From: Siniperca chuatsi
Taxonomy: Eukaryota > Chordata > Actinopteri > Centrarchiformes > Sinipercidae
Direction: 5' to 3'
Assembly: GCF_020085105.1 (NCBI RefSeq)
Contig: NC_058062.1
Location: forward strand, 9,001,445-9,065,444
DNA length: 64,000 nucleotides
Part shown: piece by piece, positions 1-13,712 of the stretch
Numbering within the stretch: the first letter of the stretch is position 1
Layout of the letters: every line of letters begins with the position of its first letter
Notes under the pieces: model-generated
Databases searched by the model: none
The model's input: the letters and a program-made list of their open reading frames with translations, nothing else
Told to the model about the DNA's origin: nothing
Made by a program: the position numbers and the translations under genes

Positions 1-59
1 TAAAATATAACCAATAATCAACAAATACATTATAATGTATTATTATTGGTTACAATAAG

Positions 60-103
60 AAAAGACTTTATTGATCCCAAGGGAGGAATTCACAAGCTAC
101 TCA
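60..103 (-). mobile_element. Truncated LINE 3' tail
   Basis: Read on the minus strand this stretch ends in a 'gggatcaataaagt' motif, the terminal signature of several teleost non-LTR retrotransposons, followed by a T/A-rich tail. Only a few dozen bases are recognisable, so it is a 5'-truncated dead copy. A related tail on the + strand is at 24674-24720. The family name is not certain from this much sequence. Confidence 0.5.
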
Positions 104-2188
104 GCAGTATACAGTATGAGGTAATTAAAATTAGCCCCATCTTTACCAGCGGTTGACATTAAAATATGTAGCCTACACATTAAAGCATCAATAATTATAA
201 TTCGATAATATAATATATATTATTCTGAAATGGGCCATTCTGCATAATGAGTACTTTTACTTTTGGTACTTTAAGTAAATTGTGATGCAAATTCTGTGAA
301 CTTTTACCTAAGTAAAATTTTGAATACAGGACTTTGACGTATTTCTACTACCAGTACTTCTTCCACCTCTGGTTATTTGGAGCCTTCAAATGGTCAGGTT
401 GTGTTTCCTAATAGTCCTGACATGGTGATCTGAGGACAAATAGACATATCACATAAACTTCATTCTTTGAGCCACATCAAAATAAATCTATAACAACTAT
501 AAAATATATTGAACATATTGTGGCACTAAACTACATCTCTTATGGTGGAAATAGAGGAGTAACTAATCTTGTCATATATATGGACAAACTGCAATAATGC
601 ACTTTGAGATCCTAAGTTGAAATCATTTTCAAAACTGCTACAAAAAAGCTGCTTTTATTTTGGGGTTCTATCCTTCTCTGATTAATTAATTCCTACTCTG
701 ATAAATGCCTCAATTGAAAACGCAAACCATTCAGGAACAAAAAAGTATTCAATTTCTACATGGTTTAGTGGTGTGAGAGGCTGCAGCAAGTTTCCCTTAT
801 CAGATATTCTTTAAGTTTTGGCAGCAGGGCAGAGAGGTGGGTGTCTTTAGCTGGTGTTGATCCCCAGGAATGTTGGCCGAGTCTCTGTGTGGCTGCTGCT
901 CTTGTGCTGGCTATGGCAGATACATTTAACAGCGCTGTGATCCGGCGGTCTCTTATCTCCCCTCAAACAACCCTAATCCTCCACACATGTTACACTGCAG
1001 AGCCCATCCCCTCCCACTGTTGCAGCTCACCCTGGAGCTCCCACGCAGAAACTCCTTCCACTTTTTTCATGTCAAAGATTTTAGATTACACACCTGCAGA
1101 TTCCCTGACGTGGCGCCGCGTGGCTGTCCTGTTAAGACTAACACCACAGGTTTAGTCGTCCTTTAGTCCCCTGATGCATTTAATCTGCCAAGGGAGATCG
1201 TTAATTCAACCTAACCAAGCTATCGTGTGTTTAGAGTGCTTGTGTACCTGCATGTGCTTGCTTGCATGCATTCAAGTCATTTTACGTGTCTTCAGAGAAG
1301 GTTAAGGAATGGAAGGAATGAATACTTCTGATGCACTCCCACAGAAATGTCCTTTGGATTTTCAAGTGAAATGTGATTACAACAGGCGTACTGCATAATA
1401 AATGTCGGCTACTGCCAAGTCTTTTAGAATAAAGGAAGGTTCCTTGCAGACTAAAGACATAAACACCTGTTGTCTGCAGGTGCATCCTTTGCTGTGGCGT
1501 CAGCATAATTAGGCACTTCTGAAGTCGGCCTCCATCAAATGTGATGAGGCCAGGGTGAGGAGAGGCCAACACAGCAAGTCCTTTGTGGCTTCAGGGGCCT
1601 CAGTTGGAGTAGGCAGAGATAATATTGGACAGCTTGCCCCTGCGGAATGCAACTGGGACAATTCTTGGGCCAAATCCAGAGACTCCACTGAGCCTTTTAA
1701 CAGAATCATCCCTTCAGCATCACACAGAGCAGTGTCAACTGGTCTCAATACAGTGAGTGACTGATTGAGCGGTTCAATAACAGTCCATCAAAATGGACAC
1801 ACAGGCTTTGACGTGTTCTGATTAGGTTTACCCCACTGTAAAACCTCCACACTTTCAACAAGTTTACAATCCAGCAGTGCTTGACAGAATTACCCACAGT
1901 TCATAGCATTGCTACATTAAAAAAGGGAATGAAAGGGGAAATCAAGACCCCTATTGAAAAGAGTTGGAAAAAACAAGTTTAGACCTACATGTACAATCAT
2001 TGTGTGTGTTGTGCTTCCAATAATAACAATTTCCAAATGATTTCATATGATCTGAGCCAACAATATGATTTTCTTAATATATTTAGACTGAATAACAAAC
2101 ATTCATATTTAACTTATAAAATATGTCTCACTTTGGTGATGACAGAAATTCCTTTGCTCTGATCACTAAAAAGTGCTGTCCTGTGCCT
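104..2188. other. Gene-free stretch, nothing recognised
   Basis: Short open frames occur at 841-1155 and around 1282-1764 on both strands, but they overlap one another, have no recognisable domain and lack consistent splice context. I see no gene, RNA or clear repeat here. Confidence 0.5.
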
Positions 2189-2193
2189 CATAC

Positions 2194-3054
2194 TGTGGTA
2201 GTTTAAGGTTTTTCATTTCCTGTTTTATTTTGTAGTATTCTCCTTCCCTTGTGTGTCTTCTGGATTTACTTCCTGACTTTGTTTTCCCTCCAGTTTAGAT
2301 TGTTGGCCCTTCCTTAATAGTTTGCACCTGTGTCTCGTTGCCTCACCTCCCCCTAGGGTATTTAGTCCGTGTCTCTGTCTTTGTTCAGTGTTGGGCCTGC
2401 CTTGAGTGATTCCTGCCTTGAGTGATTCCTGCCTTGAGTGATTCCTGCCTTGAGTGATTCCTGCCTTGAGTGATTCCTGCCTTGAGTGATTCCTGCCTTG
2501 AGTGATTCCTGCCTTGAGTGATTCCTGCCTTGAGTGATTCCTGCCTTGAGTGATTCCTGCCTTGAGTGATTCCTGCCTTGAGTGATTCCTGCCTTGAGTG
2601 ATTCCTGCCTTGAGTGATTCCTGCCTTGAGTGATTCCTGCCTTGAGTGATTCCTGCCTTGAGTGATTCCTGCCTAGTGAGTGTTCCTGACCTTTTTGTGT
2701 GTGATGCTGTTTGGTGCACCTTTTGTTGTACCTGGTTCCAGTGCCCAGTTCCCTGGCATTTTTACAGTGAGTTCTATTTTGGCTTCTTTGTCTCCTGTGG
2801 ACCTTGGTTGGCTTCTGGATTTTTGTAATTTGCCTGCTCCATAGTGAACTGTTTGCCACTTTAGACTCACTTCTCTGCTTCCACTAGTAGCCGGTAACCG
2901 ATCTGCCTTTTGTCTGTTTGTTTACCTGTCTGCCTACCGGTTTGCCTGTACCTGCCTGTAAACCACATCACCCTTAATAAACACTGTAGCCATCTGGCTA
3001 CTTAACCCTGATCCGCTTCCTGGTCATCTGCTTTTGGGTCCACATGCCACAACA
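2194..3054 (+). mobile_element. Solo LTR of a retrotransposon, 861 bp
   Basis: The unit begins TGTGGTAG and ends CCACAACA, so it has the TG...CA ends of a long terminal repeat with short inverted termini (TGTGGTA against TGCCACA). It is flanked by the same five bases, CATAC, at 2189-2193 and 3055-3059, the target duplication expected of an LTR-element integrase. A TATA-like TATTTAG lies at 2359-2365 and an AATAAA polyadenylation signal at 2976-2981, which sets the + orientation. No internal region, primer-binding site or second LTR adjoins it, so it is most simply a solo LTR left by recombination between two LTRs. The clade (Gypsy-like, ERV-like or other) cannot be fixed without internal genes. 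Confidence 0.8.
2401..2672 (+). repeat. 16-bp minisatellite, 17 perfect copies
   Basis: The unit CTTGAGTGATTCCTGC repeats 17 times without a single mismatch, followed by one degenerate partial copy. It lies inside the solo LTR, between the TATA-like motif and the polyadenylation signal. Because 16 is not a multiple of 3, translation cycles through all frames. That explains the long repetitive open frames on the minus strand here (2225-2719 and 2362-2859), which are not genes. Confidence 0.97.
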
Positions 3055-3059
3055 CATAC

Positions 3060-6000
3060 AGCTACAGTATAGTATTTTGAGTTGATGTCAGTTAGTCTAC
3101 GAGGGTTCTGTGCTTACGGCAAAGGGTGAAAAGCGGCAACCACCATGGCTGACTGACTAGCTACTCTAGTCAATAGTTTTATATTGACTTATCAAATGAC
3201 TATATGAAAGGAGTTGCCCAAAGTAACCCACAAAGAATTACCATCCAACTATGCAGCCCTTTAGCTCTTCAAAGTGTATTAGCATCTTTTAGCTTGTTTT
3301 GGTTTTATGGCCCATAATTTTACTGTTTTGATTCACTCTCGCTGCTCTCATCCACCTCATTTCTAGCAGCTACTAGCCTGTACTGTACTATAGCTGTAAG
3401 AGTTGCTTTCTGCGAAAAAGCTCTAAGCTGCTGCCTCGGCACCAAACAGCCAAAAGGTTAGCTAGTGTAGCATTTAGCAGCTAAAGAGCCAGATGTTTAC
3501 ATATTTTCAAATGGAAAAATGACTCCAAATGAATGCTAATCTGTAATTGCTGGATGTGAAGTCAAATTTTTGCTAACAAGTTCCCCATATCAAATGTCAG
3601 TTATATTCACAGCTTGTTTCCATTGGCCCCCAGTGGCCAAAAAATAAGTTATTGCATGAGACTATCCATACACAGCACTACTGCTTCACAGTGATACGTT
3701 CAAGTTTAACTAGGTTGCTTTTTGTAGTACAATCAAACACAATTCTTCCTTTCTCATATTTTTAGTTCTTTTCTCAGTCAACAATTACATCATAAAATAG
3801 CCCCTGGAAACTGCAGTAATTTTCCCTGGAAAGTGACAGTTGGTACTAGTTTCATGAACAAACCAATCAAACGGACACCCCACTGTTAAGCTCTTCCTCT
3901 GCTGGTGCACCTGCAAAGTCGATCTTTCTGTGCATGCTCTTGTTCAAATGTCTTCAGGGCGTCTACACAGTTAATTGTGCTGTGAAGAGGTCTATATAAT
4001 TATGACAGATCATTTACAGCAAAAACATGCAATGCCTCAATACATAAACATTATGTGCTTGACAGACTTATAACCCAAGGGGTTATCACATGAGCAGTAT
4101 CTGATATCCTTCCAGTCTTTGATTATATCTGTCAGAGCCCAGAGGAGATTCTTTAATTCCTCTTAAACCACTCATTTTTGGCAGTTAGCTCTCCACGGCA
4201 ACTGTTTGTGAATTTACTCTCTTGCTGGTAGACAATGGACTAAAGACAAACACCTACAGTGGAGGCTAGCCAACACCATAGTTTGATGTCTGAGAATGAT
4301 GTTCATTTTGGGACTTAAATGAAAACAGAACTGTTTCTTCACAGAGCCCTCTGTGAAGTCATTATTGTGGTAGGGCATGTCCACATGAATCCTCTGTTTA
4401 TCCACTCAGTTCAGCAAGCACACTAACTGTGGTTCCCTGTTGGTCCCAAACACGCACATCTATCCCTGGCTATTTCTGCAACAGCACAAACGACTTACAT
4501 ACTTTCTTAGCAGTTGCACTCCCTCAAAGCTCTCAAATAAATCACAATGGCAGAAAAATCTGAGTAGAATTTTGGCACAAGTTTGTTTGCTTTATTTGGT
4601 TCTGATGACACCAGGGTCCATGCACTGGAACTTATCTTTATATGCATGTGTTTACGATTACAGGATTGGATCATTCAGCAGCTCTCCTGGTCCTTTGTCT
4701 ATGGAAAGTATGTATGCACCTTTAAACTTTCTTCAGATTTTCTATTGGCAGTTTGTTTTGTGTGTAAGGGGAGACTAACTGTTTCTAATTTGGTTGATGG
4801 TGTTAAAGTGAACCTTTACCTTACCTAGAAACATCAGGCCTACACACTTTTGTTAGCTACTGTAGTTACTGTAAACAGTAATTTCATCTGAATGTATGTG
4901 ATTATAATATCACATTCAGGAAGGATGATTTAAGGTTGTAAATGCATGAAAGAATTGATCTTATCGTGAGAACTTTCTTGAACTTAGTCACTGTATTTTA
5001 TTAAAAACAAAGAGCAGTGACTATTTCAACACTGTAAAATTTGAGTATTACTAAATCTGCTGTGTCTTATTCCTGTACTTTTATGCACACTGTTTACTTT
5101 GGCACTGCAAGATGCAAAATGGCAGACTGTGAGGAAAACTGTATTTAGGGATCGTGCCAGTAATCTGGCCTTGATAAAACAGTTCAAACGGAATAATTTT
5201 CCTTCGGCAACTGAGTCTATTTTTCATCACATTAGTCATCAACTGTGACACAGTTTTACTTTTACTACCAATACACAAGCAAACGTAAACCTTCTCAGCT
5301 TTTGGCAAATGGTGACTGCAGTGATGGATGTAATAAAACTTTCTTCTCTCCCTAAAAGAAATACACAAACTGTATCCACTCTAATTACACCCAGAGGCTA
5401 TGAAGGTCACAAAAGGTGAAGACTGTAGCAAAGGGAAAAGACTTGTGTCCACTGCTAATCAAAGCATGCTCACCATTGTGTCAATGACCAGGGTGACATT
5501 AAAGATGACATTTTGACCAGAGCTGTTTAGTCCTATTTTTATGTATTCCTTGTCACTACTGCCCTTTTCAAAGGCAAGAGATAACAGAGCCAAAGTCTGA
5601 ATTCTTCAAAGTAGCAGCCATACCACCCAAAGTCAGAATTAATTGAATCTGAAGGACCACCACCCTAGCATTTATCTCTGACTGGCCTGTGTATTCTTTT
5701 CTCTTCGTGCTGCAAAGGCTAATATCCTCTGGTGTGAAGCCTTTTTTTTATCCCCTGACTGATTGTGGTCGGAGTAATCTTTAGTTCATTTCCTATTACA
5801 TCTCTTCACAAGCGGGGCGTCCGAGGGTCAAGTGGTCAGTCGCAAAGCTAAAGTGTTCATAGCTCTGTCTTTGAAGTCTTTGATGGCCCCTAACTAACAA
5901 AGACAACTGTATCCATGGCCACCAGTGGTGAAAGAGGGAGAATGTTACCAGTTGCTGCTGATAAAATCTCCCAGTTCATTTCAAGGTCAGCAGACTTTTC

Positions 6001-8870
6001 ACACTTCCCAAACTTTGTTGGACAAGAAACACATTCTGTATCAGACCGCTGCAGCACCTTTGGAAACTGTTATAATTCATACAAGAAAATTTGGCCTCTG
6101 ACACAAACTTCAACACAATGTGCTTCCTCTCTAGCTCCTCCCATGATTTTGTATTGGCTACAAATATTTCATAAAATGCTGAGTGCTGTATAGAGTCTTC
6201 TTGTTTTTCATTGCCAACTATTCAGTTTACTATTCAGAATTTTAATCAGTTCACATGATCTTTCATTCCATGCATTAACTGGACGTGAGGCATTGTACAA
6301 AGGATGTAAATATAAGTAAACTCTTCACTCAAGTGAAGAACATTTTTGTGTCATTTCATTAAAAGTCTCAACAGTCAAAGTTCACTGGGTGGGAGGTACA
6401 GCTGTATGTAGCGCTCTCATTCTTTCTCCTAACTTGACCCTTACATGGAGGCTGTGGGGAAAGTCCCGTAGAAGAGCCACTGTGGTCACGGAGGCCTTTG
6501 GATACAGTATGTGAGTCCGAGGAACATGTCTGCCTCTCGCTCATGCCCCTAGACCTTCACATAAGTCACATTAGCTTTCTCTGACAAGGTCTCTGTCTGG
6601 CCAAACACCACCACTCACCCCTCCAGCAGTACATCAGCAGTGCTGTGCACAGCGCACACTGGAAGTGGGGGGGTCAGTGATGGGGTGTTGGCACTTTCAA
6701 GTTGTGTTTTTTCAGGGCAGGAGCAGCTGTTAAAATGTTATCCTGCCATTCTGTCCAAGCATGTAATGTTTCACAACTGGCTCAGCTGTCCCATGTTTTG
6801 TTTCCATGTCGCCTGTGATCTTGAATTTAACTTTGAGAGCCAATTTACCCTTTTAGAAATGAACATGACACATTATCAAAGCAGGTGAGAACTGAGCCTC
6901 TGCATACAATCTTTCCTCAGCCCTGATAACCTATTAGGGTGTTGCTGAGCTTGGGACACAAAAAGACTCTAATAGACTCTTGTATGTGAACATATTCTAG
7001 TATGCACAGTATCTACCAACCCACATTTTTCTGCATTGTAATGGCCACTAACTTTAACTTTACTTACTTGTTTTGAAATATACAAATGATTTCACATGAG
7101 CCAAAGGCAAATTGAGGGCCATCAAAAGTAGTCCTTTAAATAGTCCTGTTGTTTCTGGCACATTCTGTCCAGCTATGCTATCTGTGCTTAAATATACATC
7201 CTCGACTACACATATGACCACGTAGCCACTTGAAAACAGTAGCAACTTAAAAATAAAGTAAACTCCCTTTTCAGTATTGTGAATTTCTCTATTATGGTGG
7301 ATCTTGCCTTTAACACTGTGTCAAAAGAATAAAGATGCCACTGCAGGGAGAGGCAAACAAACTGAAGGTAACAGTTTACTGCAAAGAAAACCATCCGGCC
7401 CTCAACATGCCAAAATCCTCTACACCTAGCTAGGCTTTAGCCAAAATCCCACATTCAACCTCTTTAGCCTACTCAAAGCCTGATGGATGTCGTCGTTGAA
7501 TCTCTGGGACCACCATGGTAGCTGCCAACACTCCCAGTCTGCTCTCATCAGCTCCCACACAGCTAGTAAACTCTGTGGCCATTGTGGGTTAGCGCTGCAG
7601 TGCGTTTTTGTATCATGTGGACATCATGTGGTGAGCTTTTCAAAAGAACCTGCCATCCTGTATTCCAGCAGAACAGTAGATCTTTGCGCTCCCACCTCTC
7701 TTTGCAAAGGGTCCAGGAGCTAATGCTCAGTAATTCGAGGGTACACTCACTCTGGATGAAAAGAAGGGAAAATTGTGAGTCTGTCTGCCAGCTTGCAGCG
7801 AGGTGACATCTCACTCTTATGTCGCCTTGTACTTGTTTGTTCTCACTTGATGAAGATGTTTTACTACAAAGCTGGTTCAATTGAACTGTTTACACAATAC
7901 CATCTGTCCCAAATTCCTTTTGCTAACATGCAACATGGTTGCCTGTTCTGAGCAAAAATGCTACCTACAATGAAATTAATTAAAACCTAAATTACATATT
8001 CAGACTAAGCACTTGCAGTTTCTCTTTGAAGTTAACAGAACTAAACGAAACGCTGTTAATCACTTGCTTTTACAGTAAATTAAGCTTGCCCAGCCCTGAC
8101 CACAGAAGCGTGTGGAAGCACTCTGAGGTACATGTTATTAAAAGTGGCCTTTTGACAACCATGCATGAAATGAGTGCATGTAAGTGCAAGCACCACCCCT
8201 CTGGTTCTAATCAATCAGAGTTGTGTTGCTTGTTTGGTGAGCACCATCTGGCATGGCATCTCGGGAAGAAATCCTGCTGTAAAACCATGCTGCCTGTCTG
8301 TTCATCTATCTATCTATTTCTATCTATCCCAAACCTCACTCCTCCATCATTCATATTTGTGTTCTTAGCAGGAGCAGATGTCTGTAGGCAGATGTCAAAT
8401 GTCTGGGGTTACTTTGGTCTAGCTCAGGATTTAACTTCTCCATAAATGTCCTGTATTTATTCACTGATGGATGCCCAAAAACCTCTAAACAGTCGAATTT
8501 CAGTGTATGTCACAAGTATCACTTACACTTGGTATAGAAAGACAACCATTTGCACAGGTACACCAGCTTTTTGGGTTTGTATTTGCATCACCAACTATTA
8601 TAATTAACTAAAATAATCTGTGTCCATGTGGTGTAGTGGCTGAATTACAGTTTAGGGTACACAATTTAAAGAGCTAAACATCAAACTCTCCACTGAGCCA
8701 AAACCAGTAAACAAGCTGTTAGACATAATTAAGTATTATTTATGGTAGGTCTAATTCTGGGGGGAAAAAATGCCAACATAATGACATCAGATATTAATGG
8801 GATGGAAACACTTTTCATGATGATTTAATCCATCAACTAAACCTCCACAAGTGCAACAACGTAAAAAGAA
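3060..8870. other. Gene-free stretch
   Basis: No open frame here has a recognisable domain or matched splice sites. Open frames at 4440-4778 (+), 5081-5368 (-), 7563-7880 (-) and 8026-8445 (+) overlap in opposing frames and look like chance. A short TCTA-rich run at about 8300-8330 is the only simple repeat noted. Regulatory sequence may be present but cannot be recognised without comparison to other fish. Confidence 0.5.
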
Positions 8871-9029
8871 AGGGTCCGTGGGCCAAAAATGACGTCATTG
8901 CGCCTTTCTCGTAGAGCCACAAGCTGTCGCAGCGCTTGGTCGTGCACTTCTGAATTTTGTAACTAAGCGCTCCAGGCGTACGGTGCACTTTCATTTCAAA
9001 ATGAACGTCATTTTTGGCCTGCGGACCCT
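8871..9029. mobile_element. Short inverted-repeat (MITE-like) element
   Basis: The left end starting AGGGTCCGTGGGCC and the right end finishing TTTTTGGCCTGCGGACCCT are inverted copies over about 25 bp, enclosing a relatively CpG-rich core. At 159 bp with no coding capacity it fits a non-autonomous DNA transposon. The left arm includes a full TGACGTCA palindrome (8890-8897), while the right arm keeps only ACGTCA. I could not see a clear target-site duplication, so the superfamily is unassigned. Confidence 0.65.
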
Positions 9030-12000
9030 CACTCCAGGGACACTGCAACGAGCATAAACCAGGCTTTAGAGTCCAGTTAAAAAGCTGACAGCATTTTGTT
9101 TCTGCAAGCAGTTATATACAGACATCACTTGAGAATAAAGCAATGGATTATTGTAGTTATTTTCAACTCATATATACAGATTGTTAATTCGTTGGTGAGT
9201 ATTGAATTCTGACCGAAAGGAAGAAGGAAGAAGATGTTTATTTCCCAGAGTTATAGAGATGGAAGGAGGAGAAATTGTTACTGCCCACTGTCCAAATGTT
9301 CAAAGCACAAGACACTTTCATTTTTGTATTATTCCGTTATATTTTTACAATTATATTTATAATCTTCTATTATTATCATTATTCAGAATGTGACACATTA
9401 ACTACAGTGATATGATCCAGCTGATATTTCTCCCTTTTGTTTGTGCTTGAGAGACACATATAGCCTATCAAGGGCTAAAAGAATCTATCGTCTACCACAG
9501 TCATAGCTGTTTGGAGGCAGTAGAGAGGATTTTATATCTACCACCACAATGTAAATCATCTTTTTTCTGCCAGTGTTTTTACTTGTGTAGCATACTTGCT
9601 TTGAATTTAATGTATCCAGGTGTATTAAGTCAGAAATGCCCCAGAGGGTTCCAAATATAATATCTTTTCTCCCTGTGCGTCCCAGTAGACACCATTAACC
9701 TCTTACAGCTTCAGCTGAATGATATATTGTGATATATCAGCACCTCAAGATTTATTGTGATGTAAATCACACATTCTGTCTGATGGATTCTAAGTTGTAC
9801 ACCAAGCAGTGGGTGTAGGAAGGTAAACACTAAAACACTAAACACTAAAATAATGGGTGGCCCATTATGTACAGTAGATATAGGCTCTAATCACATCATA
9901 TTTCTGTGTGATCCAGTTAGGAACAAGTGACTAAAGGCTTCTACATCTAATAAACAGCATGCATCCTGCATTGCCACCAGAATATAGGCCACAGATATGG
10001 TGGGCAGACAAAAGCTGCCTTGTGCGTAGCAACAGAGGAATGCGCAGGGAAGTCCATGCCTGCTCCCTGGACTTACTCTTATCTGATTGAAAGCTCAAAG
10101 AGGCCCATGCATTTATTCAGGCTTTCTTATACCAGCTCCTGCACAGCTACAGCAGAGTGACTCGAGTTCAAGATGTCACCTGGGCAAACCCAAGAGAACT
10201 TTGTGGTGACGGTTTTCTAGCAGTCAATCTGTCCTTTGTGTTTCTGGACTGAGCAGAGGCATGTTCTTTGTTTGCACTACCGTCATGTGTTTTTGGGTGT
10301 GAAGGAAATGTGGCTGATGTAAGAAAAACTGTGTAATGACACCCTTGTGGTTCACTGATCCTACCCAATGCCCTCCATGTGTTGGCTAAAACATAGAGTC
10401 CCACCTCTACATGACCTCACTATGCTCACACAACTCATCCCTCTACCACCTTAAATACATAAATAATGTGCACATGAGAAACATAAGGACAATGGATTAT
10501 GCTCCAACAATGTCTTGATTCCAGCTTTGTGTGGGAAAGGGAGGTGGGTATGTTCAAAACTCTGTCATCTGCTTAAGTCTGCATGTCTCTAGAAAATCCT
10601 GTGTGGTGAATGTAGACCTCCCATAAAAAAAGGCTTCCAGACAAGGGCGGTCACCTCAGCTCTACCTCCACACAAACCTCCCACAATGCATTAAAAAGGC
10701 CAATAAACAGCGCTGCTGGCTGGCAAAGAGTGGGGAATGTCCAGGGAGTAGAGAGAGGATGGTGATATGTGATGGAAGCAGCAGACATAGATTCCTCAAG
10801 CTCTGTTTAATGTTATATATGATATTGAATTTTTTTAGGGAGCAGGGCAGAGAAAGTCAGAGAGGGAGATATTTGAAGTGTTTATATATAGGAAAGTTGG
10901 AACCTGCACATCTGATAAGGGAAGGCCTCAAACAAAACACCAAACACAAGAACAATAGAGAGTAGGAGGGCTTTGGAAGGGATGGGGCCCAGAGAGGGGC
11001 AGCTGAAAGGCCCACAGTGTAGCGGGACAGAGAGAGAGGGAAACACACAGCACCATGCTGACAGCACCACTCTGAAAACAGCACAGCAAATGTGTTTTGC
11101 TATCATCTTTCACCAGTTTACAAATCAGCTGCTCCATTTTATTATTCAGACATATTGTAACAACAAAATCTAGAAGTTTAACCATCAAAAAAGAAAATCA
11201 GATAGAAACAGCTATTTTGGGGGGGGGGGGTAAAGCTTCTAGAACAATGGATGAAATCAGCTTCAAAATTATTCAGCTTGTTCTGACACAAAACTCCACC
11301 ACCCTCAGTGAAAGAATTAATACAGTTTTAAGCCTTTATCCGGTGGGCCTGCATTTGGACGGAGGCTATACCGGCTTCCACACACACTCTCCTCTGACTG
11401 AGCCACATCCAGTAGATTCTACCTTATTTTGCCTAAATTTGGAGGATAAAAGTGACAAATCCTGTGATACTTACAGTTGCCTATTATCTACTGTGTGCAG
11501 GTCAGTTGTTCAACAGAATGTTCTAGTGATCCTCATCAGATCTTAAAATCAAAATAATGGAAGACAGGTCTATACACCCATGTTTGTCCATCATGTGTCA
11601 TCATAACACATATGCCCTGGTTTTAAGATAAGCTAAGCTAACCCCATTGCAACAATTTGTCAGCCTCTTAAGGACAACTTTTCAGTGATAAACGTAGAAA
11701 TGTTGTACTTTACAAGTTGACCGACCTAATGGACTGTTAGTTTGAGGACCCACCTTCACTGACTGTGTCCTTCGAATGATCCAGTCCCTTAATTAGGACA
11801 CAGTTTACATCTTTAATATTGCATGTGACCCATTAAAACAAACAAACAAATAATACAGTATTCCCCTGGGCCAATCTGTGTAACTTTAGTGATGCCACAA
11901 CAAAGTGATGAGGTGCATGGTTCCCTCAAGTTTTTTCACAAGTTTGTCTGTGGGATCGGAAATGTAATATATGGAGGGAGGAACAAATTGAAACCAGTCT

Positions 12001-13712
12001 CACACAGTCCTGAATTATCAAAGACAGAATGACAGGACAACATCAAGATGAAATGCCCATAGTGTTATGGCTGCTACAACATTTTACTGTTGATTGAGCC
12101 ATTTGTTATCTAGCATTGTTTGCACAGTGACAAACGTTTTGTTTCATCGTAACAAAGTTTTTGCAATAGAGAAATGTGACAGGTTTGAAAAACGACAATA
12201 GCCCACAGCATCAGTGCCCTTTTCCTACCAACTTTGTGCAGACTTCCATCATTGTGGCTGGAGGCGTGGTGACAAAAGATTATTCCTGCAGCCATGATGA
12301 TGATTTAACAGCTGGCTAACTATGCCAGAGAGGCTAACATTGTTTTTCCTTCTTTTTTATCCTCATGTGAGTCAGAGAAGCATTGTGTACTTTGTAAGGA
12401 AGCTAATGATTAATCTTTTTGGAACAATTTAGGCAGAAACCCACCTAGTCTCTAATGAATACACTATGATTGTTTGAAACTAAGTTGAGAAAAACACAGA
12501 AAAAAATATTAGATACATTTTTAACACTCCGAAATCTGCATGAAAGTGCACCCTAGTCTTTCACTGTTCTGTGTCACAAGTTGGAATAGGTGGTATTACC
12601 ATAATATAGCACACACCAAAGATGTTTAAAAAAAATTTTGTACTAACACAACCTTTTAGCTTTCCACTGTACTGAGAGATTTCATGTGGCCAGTCAACCA
12701 CATAATTTGCATCAGAGCAAGATCAATGGACTTCATGCGTGTGTAGGTTCATATTCTCTGAGCTCTGCAGTACTACATAGCATAACCCCAAAGGGAGAAA
12801 ATGCACTCTTTGAACTTTAGAGGACCATTAGTGCAGGAATGTGGATCATTAGCATTTTAAGCTGGTTATATAAAAATGCAGCCCACTGTAAATTATCTGG
12901 CTTGAGAAAGCTTGATATTATTTGAAAGGTAGTCCAAGGAAATTCATTTAGGATGAAAAGCATCTCTCTCCTCACACACTTTCTGTGCTATCAGGTGTAA
13001 TGTACTATCTAGGATTATTGTATGGGCTGTGTTCTATACAAACAAGATAGTACACAAGTATGGGTAAGCAATAATACACTGAGGTGTCCTGATGTAGGAA
13101 AATAACAGACAAGGTAGAGGGTAGAGGCAAAGAAAACTGTTGAGAACATTATTTTCTACATTGTCACACATCAGAGAGATAGATATTGTGGCTTTTATAC
13201 CATGGCAACTTACCACAAGAAAAAAAAGAATCTATGTCTAAAAGGTCATCCATTTGTGATGATCTAAATTTTGTTTGTCATTTTAACCTGTTTTACCTGT
13301 GACAATTGCAAAAGTACTTATAGGACACCTGCCAGCTAATTAGAAACGAGTGTTTTCCATAGCCTTGGTATAGTATAGTACATATGAGTGTGTTTTTATC
13401 TCACAGGTTCTATGCCTGCCAGGGCCGGCAGGGATTGACAAAGGGAAAGAGGTGACATAAATATGTAATTTCAGTCCACGTTGGCATACATTTGCTAACA
13501 CAGTTGAGGTTTCTTTGATGTATTTTATATTATACAGTATATTTTGCCCTTCTAGAAATCATGACTTGAACTGTATAAACAATGTCAAGCCAACATATAC
13601 CTTATGTGACTGTGAAACATGTGGTCCTATTCTGCGGCTTTATTTTCTACAAATGGCTGGTTGAAGTTAGATCTCCCGCTGGCTTCCATTTGCTACACCA
13701 CAAGAGTGTAGA
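9030..13712. other. Gene-free stretch
   Basis: Scattered short open frames (for example 10168-10404 minus, 11097-11546 plus) have no recognisable domain and disagree between strands. A run of 12 G residues is at 11219-11230. No RNA gene or clear transposon end was found. Confidence 0.5.

Noticed and set aside
2225..2859. Two long minus-strand open frames with a 16-residue repeat
   Set aside because: They are translations of the 16-bp minisatellite in different frames. The unit has no stop on that strand and is not a multiple of three, so the frames are automatic.
4440..4828. Overlapping + strand open frames of 112 and 81 residues
   Set aside because: Two frames of similar length over the same DNA, no domain, no splice context.
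11219..11230. Run of 12 G residues as a possible G-quadruplex
   Set aside because: A single G tract without partner tracts nearby; could also be a sequencing slip.
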